Made by a program: the position numbers and the translations under genes. 34,426 bases of DNA. Source: Planctomycetota bacterium. Its GTDB lineage: Bacteria > Planctomycetota > Planctomycetia > Gemmatales > Gemmataceae. Below, one piece after another: positions 1-8,672 of this stretch; the first letter of the stretch is position 1, and each line of letters begins with the position of its first letter. Location: contig JACPZP010000095.1 of the NCBI GenBank assembly GCA_016195405.1, positions 1 to 34,426 of the forward strand, read 5' to 3'. The notes under the pieces are model-generated. The model worked only from the letters and a program-made list of their open reading frames with translations, searched no databases and was not told the origin of the DNA.

Positions 1-2
1 AG

Positions 3-1730
3 AGCGAGCACTCGGCCGCAACGTTTTGCGAGGGCTTCGCCCTCGCGGGAGGGCGCGTCACCAACTTTACGTCCGGCCAGGGGCTGGTCTTGATGAAGGA
101 GGTGCTCTACACCATCTCGGGCAAACGACTTCCCGTCGTGATGAATATCGGCGCCCGTGCGCTGACGAGTCAAGGACTTAACGTCCACGCCGGCCATGAC
201 GACGTCATGTCCGTAGCCGACTGTGGCTGGGGCATGATGTTTGCCCGCAATGCCCAGGAAGCCGGCGACTTCTGCCTCATTTGCCGCCGCAGTGCCGAAG
301 CGACGCAGACTCCGTTCTTCAACGTGCAAGATGGGTTTCTTACCACACACACCGTGGAAACCGTCCGCCTGACCGAATCCGCGTTCATGAAGGAATACAT
401 CGGCGACCCGAAAGAAAAGCTCATCAACCTGATGGATCCGGCTAACCCGATGATGTCCGGCGTGGTGCAGAATCAAGATTCGTACATGAAGGGCAAGATC
501 GCCCAGCGCTGGTACTACGAACGCATCGATCCGGCGCTAGAGGAAGCGTTTGAGATATTTCATCAAAAGACCGGCCGCAAGTACGGCTTCTTGGAGCCCT
601 ATCGTTGCGATGACGCCGACTACATCCTGGTTGGCATGGGCTGCTACATGGAAACGGCGAAGGTCACCGTCGATTATCTGCGCAGCAAAGGCATCGCCGC
701 CGGCGCCCTGACCGTGTTCGTCTTCCGCCCGTTCCCGGCCCGGCTTATCGTGGAAGCCCTCAAGGACTGCAAGGCGTTCACCATTCTCGAACGGATGGAC
801 GATCCGCTTTCGACCACCGGCAACCATCTAACCCGCGAGATCAAGGCTGCCTTCTGCGACGCCGTAATCGGCCAGAACGGCATGCCGAAGATCGAGCGCA
901 TTCCACGCAACTACAGCGGCGCCGCCGGCCTGGGAAGCCGCGACGTCCGGCCCGGAGACTTGATCGCCGCCTATCACAATATGATGAAGCCGAGGGGCCA
1001 GGATTTCTTCTGTCTAGGCATCGACCATGCGCTGGCGCTCAAGCAGCCCGAAGACCCCGATTTGCGGCCGCGCGGCGGCTTTTCGATGCGCGGCCATTCC
1101 GTCGGCGGCTTTGGCTCGGTCACCACCAACAAGGTCATCGCCACCATCGCCGGCAACGTCTTCGGTAAAGACGTGCAAGCCTATCCCAAGTACGGCTCTG
1201 AAAAGAAGGGCCTGCCGACGACGTACTACCTGACCATCGCTGACTCGCACATCAACATCCACTGCGAGCTGGAACACGTCGATCTGTTGTGCATCAACGA
1301 CCCGACGGCGATTCAGAATCCGCTGACGCTGGAAGGTCTGCAACCCAACGGCGCCATCTTCATGCAGTCGCCGAACGCGGAGCCTGTCGAAGTCTGGAAG
1401 CGGATTCCAGCCCGCGTTCAGGAAATCATCCGCAGCAAGAAGATTCGCGTCTTTTTCTGCGACATGGTCAAGATCGCCCGCGAGCTGGCGTCGGAAGCGG
1501 ACTTGCAAATGCGCATGCAGGGCATCGTGCTTCTCGGCGCGTTCCTCAAGCTGACGCCGTACGTGAAACAAGCCGACATGTCCGACGAGGAAGTCTACCA
1601 GGGCGTGGAAAAGGCCCTGCGCAAGTATTTCGGCAAGCGCGGCGACCAGGTCGTCAAAGACAACCTCAACTGCGTCAAGCGCGGCTATCAGGAATCGAAA
1701 GAAATCCCGGCATCGTTAATCAACCAGTGA
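3..1730 (+). CDS. Pyruvate:ferredoxin (flavodoxin) oxidoreductase, alpha/gamma part (5' end outside window)
   Basis: This frame is open from base 3, before the first ATG, and its first residues (EHSAATFCEGFALAGGR, then FTSGQGLVLM) already match the N-terminal pyrimidine domain of 2-oxoacid oxidoreductases, so the gene starts upstream of the window. About 575 residues are visible. The pyrimidine and CoA-binding domains come first; from about base 1005 a gamma domain follows, with GHSVGGFGSVTTNK and later HINIHCELEHVDLLCIND. The enzyme oxidatively decarboxylates pyruvate to acetyl-CoA and passes electrons to ferredoxin or flavodoxin in the cytoplasm. The iron-sulfur and thiamine-pyrophosphate half is encoded by the next gene, so the NifJ-like chain is split in two here. 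The 98-bp gap between them holds a long palindrome. Family is clear; substrate (pyruvate rather than another 2-oxoacid) is inferred. Confidence 0.9.
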   Translation, partial: SEHSAATFCEGFALAGGRVTNFTSGQGLVLMKEVLYTISGKRLPVVMNIGARALTSQGLNVHAGHDDVMSVADCGWGMMFARNAQEAGDFCLICRRSAEATQTPFFNVQDGFLTTHTVETVRLTESAFMKEYIGDPKEKLINLMDPANPMMSGVVQNQDSYMKGKIAQRWYYERIDPALEEAFEIFHQKTGRKYGFLEPYRCDDADYILVGMGCYMETAKVTVDYLRSKGIAAGALTVFVFRPFPARLIVEALKDCKAFTILERMDDPLSTTGNHLTREIKAAFCDAVIGQNGMPKIERIPRNYSGAAGLGSRDVRPGDLIAAYHNMMKPRGQDFFCLGIDHALALKQPEDPDLRPRGGFSMRGHSVGGFGSVTTNKVIATIAGNVFGKDVQAYPKYGSEKKGLPTTYYLTIADSHINIHCELEHVDLLCINDPTAIQNPLTLEGLQPNGAIFMQSPNAEPVEVWKRIPARVQEIIRSKKIRVFFCDMVKIARELASEADLQMRMQGIVLLGAFLKLTPYVKQADMSDEEVYQGVEKALRKYFGKRGDQVVKDNLNCVKRGYQESKEIPASLINQ

Positions 1731-1734
1731 CTCA

Positions 1735-1804
1735 CGTTTAGCCGCGAGCCAGCGGCGAGCGCGGTGGACGCGCCGCGCGCTCGCCGCTGGCTCGCGGCTA
1801 AACG
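1735..1804. repeat. Perfect 29-bp-arm palindrome between the two PFOR genes
   Basis: The left arm at 1735-1763 begins CGTTTAGCCGCGAGCC and is exactly reverse-complementary to 1776-1804, with a 12-base spacer. No T-run follows, so it is not a classical intrinsic terminator. The same arm sequence recurs at 12123-12187. It lies between co-oriented genes that should be co-transcribed and could form a very stable RNA hairpin that lowers or uncouples expression of the second gene. Confidence 0.9.
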
Positions 1805-1828
1805 ATTCCCGCCATCGGAGTTTGCCAT

Positions 1829-3481
1829 ATGACCGCCGCCACCAAGACCACTCCCAAGACCTCCATGAATGAGGCCAACGAGCGCGATCCATTCAATAAC
1901 AACAGCTTCGGCACCTTGGTCGACGGCCAGTACAAGCTCGTCAATCTGCCGGTGCTTGACGTCAACGATTTCAACGAGCGCATCATTCGCGGCTACGAAG
2001 AGGGCTGGGGTGAGAAAGGTTTGCCGGCCGACCTGACCGTGGCGCGGTCGTTGATTCCGGCCGGCACCGCCACGCTGCGGGACTTCAGTAATATCTCACC
2101 GGAAATACCGGAATACATCCCATCCAACTGCACGGGCTGCATGGACTGCGTAACCGAGTGCCCCGACACAGCGATCCTCGGCAAGGTGCTTTCCGAAGAC
2201 GAGCTGGAGGAAAAGCTTCTAACGATTCCCGAGGCCGACCGCGCGATGTTCGCGGCCCAGTGGTCGAAGACCAAAAAGTACTACGACGCCGGCAAGAAAA
2301 AGGGATTGCCCGGCGGCATGTTTCAGATCATCATCGACCCTTCGAAGTGCAAGGGCTGCGCCGAGTGCGTCACGGTTTGCGACGACGACGCTCTCAAGAT
2401 GATTCTCAAGAACGACGAGATCATGACCACCGCGCGCAAGAGCCACCGCTACTTCAAGAACATCGGCCCGAGCAACAACAAGTACATCAACGACAACCTC
2501 CTTATCGACATGATGCTCAAGGAGGAAACGCACATTTACGTGGGCGGCGCGGGCTCGTGCGCCGGCTGCGGCGAAGGGACGGCGCTGCGGATGCTCTGCT
2601 CGGCCACCGGCGCCAAGTTCGGAGACCAGTGGGGATTGGTGGCGGCGACGGGTTGCAACACCGTGTACACTTCGACTTACCCGTATAACCCGTACCTGGT
2701 GCCCTGGACGAATTCGCTCTTCGAGAATGCGCCATCCGACGCGATCGGCGTGCGGATGCGCTGGGATCAGATGGGCTGGCACGACAAGCCGATCTGGTGC
2801 ATCGGCGGCGACGGGGCCATGTTCGACATCGGCTTCCAAGCCCTGTCGCGTTTGCTTGCTTCGGGCAGCAACATCAAGATCTTCGTGCTCGATACGCAGG
2901 TCTATTCCAACACAGGCGGCCAAGCTTCGACCAGCAGCTATACCGGTCAAAACACGAAGATGAGTGTTCACGGCAAAACGGTCGCCGGCAAGCAGGAGCG
3001 GCGCAAGGAGATCGCCCAAATCGCGATGATGCACCCGCGCACCTACGTGGCCCAGACCACATGCGCCCACGTGAATCATTTCTACAAGGCAGTCCTGGGA
3101 GCTCTCGAATTCGACGGTCCGGCCGTCATCGTTTGCTACACGACTTGCCAGCCGGAGCACGGCGTCGCCGACAACATGGCCGGCGAGCAAGCGCGGCTAG
3201 CCGTGGACAGCCGGGCGTTCCCGTTGTTAGTGTTCGATCCGCGGAAGGGTGACACCATCAAATCGCGGCTAACGCTGCAAGGCAACCCGGCGGTGAAGGA
3301 CGACTGGTTCAAGAATCCCAAGACCGGCGACGAAGTCAGCTTCATTGACTTCGCCCGCAGCGAAGGACGGTTTTCCAAGCACTTCGACAAGGACGGCAAC
3401 CCGTCAGAGACGCTGCTGATGGCGAAACGGGACCGCCTGGAGAACTGGCACTTGTTGCAGGAATTGGCCGGCGTACGCTAG
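1829..3481 (+). CDS. Pyruvate:ferredoxin oxidoreductase, ferredoxin plus TPP-binding (delta/beta) part
   Basis: This 550-residue protein carries two 4Fe-4S motifs: Cys101, 104, 107, 111 in CTGCMDCVTECP and Cys174, 177, 180, 184 in CKGCAECVTVC. The thiamine-pyrophosphate domain follows, with CAGCGEG at 244-250 (typically a third cluster ligand pair), GGDGAMFDIGF near 326-336 and the NTGGQAS loop near 361-367. Together with the preceding gene it supplies all domains of a single-chain NifJ enzyme. The ATG at 1829 has GGAG at 1817-1820. There is an extra N-terminal stretch of about 90 residues before the first cluster. The separate ribosome site and intact ends indicate a true two-gene arrangement, not a frameshift. 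Confidence 0.92.
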   Translation: MTAATKTTPKTSMNEANERDPFNNNSFGTLVDGQYKLVNLPVLDVNDFNERIIRGYEEGWGEKGLPADLTVARSLIPAGTATLRDFSNISPEIPEYIPSNCTGCMDCVTECPDTAILGKVLSEDELEEKLLTIPEADRAMFAAQWSKTKKYYDAGKKKGLPGGMFQIIIDPSKCKGCAECVTVCDDDALKMILKNDEIMTTARKSHRYFKNIGPSNNKYINDNLLIDMMLKEETHIYVGGAGSCAGCGEGTALRMLCSATGAKFGDQWGLVAATGCNTVYTSTYPYNPYLVPWTNSLFENAPSDAIGVRMRWDQMGWHDKPIWCIGGDGAMFDIGFQALSRLLASGSNIKIFVLDTQVYSNTGGQASTSSYTGQNTKMSVHGKTVAGKQERRKEIAQIAMMHPRTYVAQTTCAHVNHFYKAVLGALEFDGPAVIVCYTTCQPEHGVADNMAGEQARLAVDSRAFPLLVFDPRKGDTIKSRLTLQGNPAVKDDWFKNPKTGDEVSFIDFARSEGRFSKHFDKDGNPSETLLMAKRDRLENWHLLQELAGVR

Positions 3482-3486
3482 CGGCA

Positions 3487-3804
3487 ATGAACGCTCCAGT
3501 TGCCAACCACGAATACACGCCGGGCGGGCTCGACGCCGCTCTTGAGTTCCTCAAGCGCACCCGGTCGGAGTTGCGATCGCTGCGCAAAGTGCGGCTCTGG
3601 CGCGACAAGCTCCATGTCATCGACATTAACAAGGATTTCTTCGAGATTCGCGGCATCGGCTATCAGGACGCCGACGTCGTTCCGCTCTTGCGTGCCGTCA
3701 ACGCCGCCTTCAATCCGGAATCGATCCATGAGCCGATCGACGCGGAATTTAAGGAGTTCGACACCGGCCGGCGTTACCCATGGGCGTATGATCGAGTAAT
3801 GTGA
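3487..3804 (+). CDS. Small protein of unknown function downstream of PFOR
   Basis: This 105-residue reading frame begins five bases after the PFOR beta stop, in the same direction, which suggests translational coupling and a related role. I do not recognise the family. The protein is charged and soluble-looking, without signal peptide or membrane segment. It has a basic stretch (FLKRTRSELRSLRKVRLWRDKL) and then a more acidic, mixed alpha/beta-like half ending YPWAYDRVM. The start lacks a clear Shine-Dalgarno sequence. An overlapping frame of 99 codons is equally long, but this frame has the better start position and composition. Confidence 0.65.
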   Translation: MNAPVANHEYTPGGLDAALEFLKRTRSELRSLRKVRLWRDKLHVIDINKDFFEIRGIGYQDADVVPLLRAVNAAFNPESIHEPIDAEFKEFDTGRRYPWAYDRVM

Positions 3805-3867
3805 AGCAGGCGATTGCATCTTGACATAAGCCCTTACGCCATTTGAGCTAACTTCATCTTGCCGCAA

Positions 3868-4104
3868 TCATGCCGGTCCATGCCCGTAAATATGCTGGAT
3901 CGGCGTCTTGTGGCCCCACGCAATCTGCTCCCGGCTTAACCCAAAGACGGTGGCAATGCGGTCGCGCTCGTCGGGGCTCGGAGTCCAGCGGCCCAGCATG
4001 ATCGCGAGCGCGCGTTGCTCGTCCATGCCCGCCTTCTCTGCGAGTTGGCGGTGGTCCATGTCTTGTTCCCTCGCCAACTCGTCGACGCTGCGTTGCACGT
4101 CCAT
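3868..4104 (-). CDS. Small helix-turn-helix (XRE-like) protein
   Basis: A 78-residue protein. Residues about 16-58 (MDHRQLAEKAGMDEQRALAI through SPDERDRIATVFGLSREQIAWG) look like the helix-turn-helix and following helices of Cro/CI-type DNA-binding domains, which read a short palindromic operator. The last 15 residues, TPIQHIYGHGPA, are not part of the fold. The ATG at 4104 is preceded by GGAG on the minus strand. It converges with the PFOR operon and stands alone; a REPIN lies just upstream. The function as a regulator is inferred from the fold only, and no target is visible. Confidence 0.75.
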   Translation of the reverse strand: MDVQRSVDELAREQDMDHRQLAEKAGMDEQRALAIMLGRWTPSPDERDRIATVFGLSREQIAWGHKTPIQHIYGHGPA

Positions 4105-4117
4105 GAATTCTCCGACA

Positions 4118-4190
4118 GAAGGTCCGCCGAGCCGAGGCGGACTAGTTGCTTACCGTCGCTTCAAGGTCCGGCTCGGCTCGCCGGACCTAC
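4118..4190. repeat. REPIN-like double hairpin (GGTCCGGCGAGCC type)
   Basis: Two hairpins lie in inverted orientation: GTCCGCC/GGCGGAC at 4122-4128 and 4136-4142, and AGGTCCGG/CCGGACCT at 4164-4171 and 4181-4188. The outer segments 4120-4136 and 4172-4188 are also reverse-complementary with one mismatch. The right end is CTAC and the left end is GAAG, one base from the GTAG expected of REP sequences. It lies between the YbaK gene's stop and the HTH gene's start. Confidence 0.8.
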
Positions 4191-4198
4191 CTTCGGAC

Positions 4199-4657
4199 TT
4201 AAATGCGCCGGGCGAAATGTCCTAGGCGCGGATGCTCCAAGTTCTCAAAATCCTGATACTTCATTTCGATCGCTTCTTCGTGGTTTTGGCCTTCGAAGAC
4301 GATGCGCTCATCTTTCGACAGCGTTTCATCGACGATCGTCGGCACTTGGTACATGCTGCCGAACGGCGGGATCGCGCCGCGTTCGCAGTCCGGGAAGAGT
4401 TTATCCATTTCTTCTTCCTTGGCCATTTCCAAGTGGGATTCGCCCAACTCACGGCTCATCTTCAAGAGATCGACCTGGTGCGTGGCCGGAAGCACGGCCA
4501 AGACGTAGCCATGGTCGGAGCGCAGGAGGACGGTCTTGGCCATGTCCTTGCCCGGCACATGCAGGAGTTGGGCAACGCGGTTGGCGGTGTACGCCATGCG
4601 GTGCGGAAGCCGCTCGAAGGACACGTGCTGCTCATTGAGGTACTCGTCAAGCTTCAT
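4199..4657 (-). CDS. YbaK/EbsC-family aminoacyl-tRNA deacylase
   Basis: This 152-residue protein has the length and layout of a free-standing YbaK/ProX editing domain: MKLDEYLNEQHVSFERLPH at the start, then GKDMAKTVLLRSDHGYVLAVLPATHQVDL with the conserved K-T-V-L strand region, then GAIPPFGSMYQVPTIVDETL near 94-113. Proteins of this family hydrolyse mischarged tRNA such as Cys- or Ala-tRNA(Pro) in the cytoplasm. Which tRNA is edited cannot be told from the sequence. The ATG at 4657 has a strong GGAGGG Shine-Dalgarno sequence 7 bases upstream. It is monocistronic or leads into the HTH gene across the REPIN. Confidence 0.9.
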   Translation of the reverse strand: MKLDEYLNEQHVSFERLPHRMAYTANRVAQLLHVPGKDMAKTVLLRSDHGYVLAVLPATHQVDLLKMSRELGESHLEMAKEEEMDKLFPDCERGAIPPFGSMYQVPTIVDETLSKDERIVFEGQNHEEAIEMKYQDFENLEHPRLGHFARRI

Positions 4658-4858
4658 CTTCGTACCCTCCTTTTGGAAATCGAGACCGTGGTGATATGAC
4701 TTGGAGATTTCTCCCCTTGCTTAGCGACTTGCTAAAGGGACATGCCGGACAGGAAAGTGCATTGTAGGATATCGGCTATCCAACGATTCCGGCGAAACTG
4801 CTGTCCTTCCAGCAGGATACGCCGTCCGCGACGCCAACGCAAAGCTTCGTCAAAAGGG

Positions 4859-5803
4859 ATGAAGGAAGTAGGAGTGGGTCCGGTGAGATTCTCGCTTGCG
4901 GTTTTGGCGCACGTCGGCTTCTGGGCCCTCGTCATCCGGGCCGGCGAGCAGCCTGCGCCTGATAAATTCCCACCTGAACTGGTCAAGTTCGTCGCCTTTC
5001 AAAAGGAACCGGTTTTCGCCGCCGGACCGAAAGGCGCTTGGGATGCCAAGATTCGCGAGCGCGGCTGGATCATGCGCGAGGACGGCCAATACAAGTTGTG
5101 GTACACCGGCTATGACGGCTCGAATGACGGCCTGCGCATGCTTGGCTACGCAACCAGCGACGACGGCATCGCGTGGAAGCGGCATCCGAAAAACCCATTG
5201 CTCAAAGACGAATGGGTCGAAGACATGCTGGTTTTCAAGCACGATGGCAAGTACTACATGGTAGCCGAGGGGCGCGAGGATCGGGCCCACATGCTGGTTT
5301 CGGACAACGTCATCGATTGGAAAGAGCTTGGCCGCCTTGACGTAAGGCTCAAGAACGGCAAACCGATCCCGGACGGTCCCTATGGAACGCCGACCGTCTG
5401 GCAGGAAGGCAAGATCTGGTATCTTTTTTACGAGCGCAATGATCTCGGTATTTGGCTGGCGACTTCTACCAATCTCAAGACTTGGACCAACGTGCAGGAC
5501 GAGCCGGTCATGAAGCCCGGACCGGCCGAGCACGACAAAGATCTGATCGCCCTCAACCAGATCATCAAGCACAAGAGCCGCTATTACGCGTATTACCACG
5601 GTTCGGCGACAACCGGACTAAAGGCCAAGCTCTGGTCAACTTGCGTGGCGACCTCGACGGATTTGATCCACTGGGAGAAGTACCCGGGCAATCCGCTGTT
5701 GCCAGTCGAAGAAAATAAATCAAGCGGCATCATGGTTCACGACGGCGAAAAATATCGGCTCTACACCATGCACCCGGCGGTGTATTTGCACGTTCCCAAA
5801 TAG
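4859..5803 (+). CDS. Exported five-bladed beta-propeller protein, GH43/GH32-like
   Basis: About 314 residues with repeated glycosidase-propeller motifs: GQYKLWYTGYDG, LGYATSDDGIAWKRHPKNPLL, MLVFKHDGKYYMVAEGRED, GTPTVWQEGKIWYLFYERND, IWLATSTNLKTW and TCVATSTDLIHWEKYPGNPLL. These are typical of family 43-like arabinanases, xylosidases and related secreted propellers. A hydrophobic segment (VRFSLAVLAHVGFWALVIRAGEQ) looks like a signal peptide. The start is uncertain: the frame opens at 4742, ATG 4859 gives a short leader, and GTG 4874 or 4883 fit the signal peptide better, with GGAG at 4871-4874. Catalytic acids cannot be assigned with confidence, and the substrate is unknown. The next gene begins 8 bases downstream. 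Confidence 0.75.
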   Translation: MKEVGVGPVRFSLAVLAHVGFWALVIRAGEQPAPDKFPPELVKFVAFQKEPVFAAGPKGAWDAKIRERGWIMREDGQYKLWYTGYDGSNDGLRMLGYATSDDGIAWKRHPKNPLLKDEWVEDMLVFKHDGKYYMVAEGREDRAHMLVSDNVIDWKELGRLDVRLKNGKPIPDGPYGTPTVWQEGKIWYLFYERNDLGIWLATSTNLKTWTNVQDEPVMKPGPAEHDKDLIALNQIIKHKSRYYAYYHGSATTGLKAKLWSTCVATSTDLIHWEKYPGNPLLPVEENKSSGIMVHDGEKYRLYTMHPAVYLHVPK

Positions 5804-5811
5804 GTCAATTG

Positions 5812-6663
5812 GTGAACGTCCTTGAATTCAGTCTCGTTCTCTGGCTCGGTTCGTTCGCTGCCGGGGGTCTCGGCGCGCTCACGGGCCTAGGCGGCGGCGT
5901 GGTCATCGTGCCGCTCCTGGTGACGTTGGGCGTTGACATTCGCTACGCAATTGGCGCCGCTTTGGTCTCGGTGATTGCGACCTCATCGGGAGCCGCGGCC
6001 GCCTATTTGAAGGAAGGCTACACCAATCTGCGCGTCGGCATGGTCCTGGAAATCGCCACGACCATTGGGGCCTTGACGGGCGCGTACCTCGGCTCTCGAG
6101 TTTTTCCCACGTCGGCGATCGCGGTCATCTTTGGGCTCGTGTTATTCGCATCCGCTTACTTGCAAATGCGTCCGCAGCCGCATTCACCGCCGACGGCTCG
6201 CGCCGAACGACTAGCCGACTGGCATCTAGCCGATTGGCTGCGCTTGGACAGCACCTATCCCACTCCGGAAGGACCGAAGAGCTACGGCGTGCAGCGCGTA
6301 CCGTTAGGTTTCGGCATCATGTACCTGGCCGGCATTCTCTCGGGGCTATTTGGCATCGGCTCCGGCGCGGTCAAGGTGTTGGCGCTCGATCAGGCGATGC
6401 GGCTGCCGTTCAAGGTTTCGACCACGACTAGCAATTTCATGATTGGCGTGACCGCGGCCGCCAGCGCGGGGCTCTACCTGCGGCGCGGCTACATCGATCC
6501 GGGCATCGCCATGCCCGTCACGCTCGGCGTGCTGCCGGGTGCGCTCTTGGGATCGATGATGCTGGGGCGCGCTAGGGTGCGCGTGCTGCGCGCGCTGTTT
6601 GCTATCGTCATCGTCGCGCTGGCAGCGCAAATGATCTACAACGCGGTTACAGGTAGGGTGTGA
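5812..6663 (+). CDS. TauE/SafE-family membrane transporter
   Basis: A 283-residue polytopic membrane protein with the internal duplication of the TauE/SafE (sulfite exporter TauE/YfcA) family. Each half opens with a glycine-rich helix: GSFAAGGLGALTGLGGGVVIVPLL near the N-terminus and YLAGILSGLFGIGSGAVKV after a cytoplasmic linker of about 45 residues. About eight membrane helices are visible. The family exports small sulfur-containing or organic anions; the substrate here is unknown. GTG at 5812 was preferred over TTG at 5809, though spacing to the upstream stop makes both possible. Its stop abuts the ATG of a DUF1634 gene, its usual partner. Confidence 0.88.
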   Translation: MNVLEFSLVLWLGSFAAGGLGALTGLGGGVVIVPLLVTLGVDIRYAIGAALVSVIATSSGAAAAYLKEGYTNLRVGMVLEIATTIGALTGAYLGSRVFPTSAIAVIFGLVLFASAYLQMRPQPHSPPTARAERLADWHLADWLRLDSTYPTPEGPKSYGVQRVPLGFGIMYLAGILSGLFGIGSGAVKVLALDQAMRLPFKVSTTTSNFMIGVTAAASAGLYLRRGYIDPGIAMPVTLGVLPGALLGSMMLGRARVRVLRALFAIVIVALAAQMIYNAVTGRV

Positions 6664-7050
6664 ATGGAACAACCACGGCATGGCTGGACCGATCACGAAG
6701 TGGAGCAATTCGTCGGCAATCTCCTGCGCGCCGGCGTCCTTATCTCCGCGACCGTCGTCTTGCTGGGGGCTTTGCTTTTCCTATTTCAATCGGGGAATGC
6801 TCTTCCGAACTACGACAAGTCCCGAGGCGAGCCGGAAACACTGCGCAGCCTGAGCGACATTTTGCAAGATGCACTGAGTCTGGACGGTGAGGGCGTGATT
6901 CAGCTCGGACTGCTCTTGCTCGTGGCGACGCCGGTTTCTCGCGTGGCGTTTTCGGTCCTCGCCTTTGCGCTGCAGCGCGATCGGCTTTATGTGGTTATCA
7001 CGCTGGTCGTGTTGGCCATCTTGGTAGAAAGCCTGATCGGATTGCATTGA
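6664..7050 (+). CDS. DUF1634-family membrane protein
   Basis: A 128-residue protein whose ATG directly follows the TGA of the TauE gene, implying translational coupling. It has about three hydrophobic helices (AGVLISATVVLLGALLFLF, VIQLGLLLLVATPVSRVAFSVLAF, and LYVVITLVVLAILVESLIGL) and the N-terminal motif WTDHEVEQFVGNLLRAGV typical of DUF1634. Such proteins are regularly encoded beside TauE/SafE transporters and are thought to be accessory subunits; that role is inferred from context. Length and composition are normal for the family. Confidence 0.85.
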   Translation: MEQPRHGWTDHEVEQFVGNLLRAGVLISATVVLLGALLFLFQSGNALPNYDKSRGEPETLRSLSDILQDALSLDGEGVIQLGLLLLVATPVSRVAFSVLAFALQRDRLYVVITLVVLAILVESLIGLH

Positions 7051-7170
7051 GCCCGAAGCGCAAGCGAGGGCGCGCGAAGCCGTCGAGCGCTGTCGACGAC
7101 GCAGCAGATTGCGTGGCGTTGGGAATTAGATTTAGGCTGCGTCAGTGAAGCTCGCTCGGCGGTTTCGCGC
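7051..7170. other. Convergent intergenic segment with a short hairpin
   Basis: The DUF1634 gene and the sigma-54 regulator gene converge here. A small stem CGTCGA/TCGACG lies at 7081-7098, and a GCCCGAAGCGCAAGCGAGGG stretch at 7051-7070 resembles a degenerate repeat half. No T-run terminator is visible. Confidence 0.4.
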
Positions 7171-8622
7171 TTACTCCTCCGCGAGCCGGTATTTCTGAAT
7201 CAGCCGATACAAGGCGCGGCGGCTGATGCCGAGCGTCTTGGCGGCGTGGACCTTATTGCCCTTTTCTTGCCGCATGATTTCCAGGACATGGCGGCGCTCG
7301 ACTTCCCGCAAGGTGCGCGGGTCTCCGCTGCTGGAGGCAATCGGCTCTGGGACGCTCTCCACCAGGTTTTCCGGCAAATCGTCGAGCGTAATCGTGCTGT
7401 TCTCGGCCAGGATCTGGGCGCGTTCCAAGACATTGGCCAGCTCACGCACATTTCCGGGCCAATCGTAGCGACACAGGGCCTCAAGGGCTTCGGGCTGAAT
7501 GGTGAACGGCTTGGGGCCGAGGATGCGCGTGCTCAGGAAATGTTGCACCAACTCCGGAATGTCCTGAGGGCGATCCTTCAAGTTCGGCAGGCGGATAGCG
7601 ACCACGTTGAGCCGATAGTACAAATCTTCGCGGAAGCGGCCCGCTTTCTGCTCTTCTTCGAGATTCTTGTTTGTGGCAGCGACGATGCGGACGTCGGCAT
7701 GAATTTCTTGAGTGCTGCCGACGCGCCGGTACATGCCGTTTTCCAAGACGCGCAAGAGTTTCGCTTGCAGGCCCGGCGCCATCTCGGCGATCTCATCGAT
7801 GAAAAGCGTGCCTCCCTCGGCCACCTCGATCAGTCCGGGTTTGGCCGCGGTGGCGCCGGTGAATGAGCCTTTCTCGTGGCCGAACAGTTCGCTTTCCAGC
7901 AGTGTTTCTTGAAGGGCGGCGCAGTTGATGGTGACCAACGGACGATCGCGGCGCGGGCTGTTGTTGTGCAGGGCGCGGGCGACCAGTTCCTTGCCGGTGC
8001 CGCTCGGACCGCGGATCAAGACCGTGGCGTCGGTCGGAGCGACCTTTTCGATGAGTTGCACGATGCGCTGCATCGCGGGGCTCGAGCCGATGAGCCGGTA
8101 GCGCGGCGATTCAAAATGAAGCTGTTCGACCCACTGGCGTTCGCGGCGCGCCAGGCGGACTTTTTCGAACGCCTTCTGAATGAGGATTTCCAGCTCGGGA
8201 AGCGGAAAGGGTTTGGTGAGATAGTCATAAGCGCCGCCCTTGAGGGCCTGGATGGCAGTTTCCATGCTGCCGTGAGCGGTGAACATCAGCGCTTCGAGTT
8301 CCGGTTGGCGTTCCTTGAGCTTAGCGAGAAGATCGAGGCCGTTGCCGTCGGGAAGATGAAGGTCCAGAAGTGCCACGTCGAAGTTTTTCTGGTCCGCGAG
8401 GGCGACGGCCTCGGCGACGGTGGCCGCGGCCGTCACGGTCATGCCTTGCTTCTGAAAGCGGCGTGCGAGCGTTTGCCGAAGCTGCTCGTCATCATCCACG
8501 AGAAAGAGGTGCAGACGGGGTCGTTCCGCGCTCGCCATGGAGTGGTCCCAGGGCTCGTTGCCCATGGAGTAATAGGGGTGAATGCCGTCTACTTTGCTAT
8601 GGTAGTCGTGTTCGAGCAGCAT
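7171..8622 (-). CDS. Sigma-54-dependent response regulator (NtrC family)
   Basis: With the start at 8622 the protein has 483 residues. The receiver domain (about 36-150) has acidic LVDDDE, phosphoacceptor Asp87 in LLDLHLP, Thr115 and Lys137 (DYLTKPF). The AAA+ domain has Walker A GPSGTGKE (205-212), the sigma-54 contact loop GSFTGA (252-257; usually GAFTGA) and Walker [13 protein letters not shown] Fis-type HTH closes the chain ([24 protein letters not shown]). It therefore activates sigma-54 promoters on phosphorylation; no histidine kinase is nearby. The frame is open to 8793 but that would overlap the next gene. ATG 8622, or internal ATGs at 8565 or 8538, are the realistic starts. A -24/-12 promoter lies 0.9 kb away. 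Confidence 0.92.
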   Translation of the reverse strand: MLLEHDYHSKVDGIHPYYSMGNEPWDHSMASAERPRLHLFLVDDDEQLRQTLARRFQKQGMTVTAAATVAEAVALADQKNFDVALLDLHLPDGNGLDLLAKLKERQPELEALMFTAHGSMETAIQALKGGAYDYLTKPFPLPELEILIQKAFEKVRLARRERQWVEQLHFESPRYRLIGSSPAMQRIVQLIEKVAPTDATVLIRGPSGTGKELVARALHNNSPRRDRPLVTINCAALQETLLESELFGHEKGSFTGATAAKPGLIEVAEGGTLFIDEIAEMAPGLQAKLLRVLENGMYRRVGSTQEIHADVRIVAATNKNLEEEQKAGRFREDLYYRLNVVAIRLPNLKDRPQDIPELVQHFLSTRILGPKPFTIQPEALEALCRYDWPGNVRELANVLERAQILAENSTITLDDLPENLVESVPEPIASSSGDPRTLREVERRHVLEIMRQEKGNKVHAAKTLGISRRALYRLIQKYRLAEE

Positions 8623-8672
8623 GGCGATTCGTCTTTCTTGTCCTGACGCGTGGAGCTGCGGGGCCCGCGACG

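Noticed and set aside
1735..1804. Palindrome as a classical rho-independent terminator
   Set aside because: No T-run follows either arm and the downstream gene is the partner subunit of the upstream one.
1731..1828. Frameshift splitting a single PFOR gene
   Set aside because: Both halves have proper ends, the second has its own ribosome site, and a 70-bp palindrome fills the gap; a simple indel cannot join them.
2219..3190. Long minus-strand open frame (323 codons) opposite the PFOR beta gene
   Set aside because: It is Arg/His/Val-rich shadow sequence in a high-GC gene, has no ribosome site and lies fully inside a well-supported enzyme gene.
7876..8646. Plus-strand open frame of 256 codons opposite the sigma-54 regulator
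   Set aside because: It mirrors the conserved receiver and AAA+ coding sequence and shows no protein family features.
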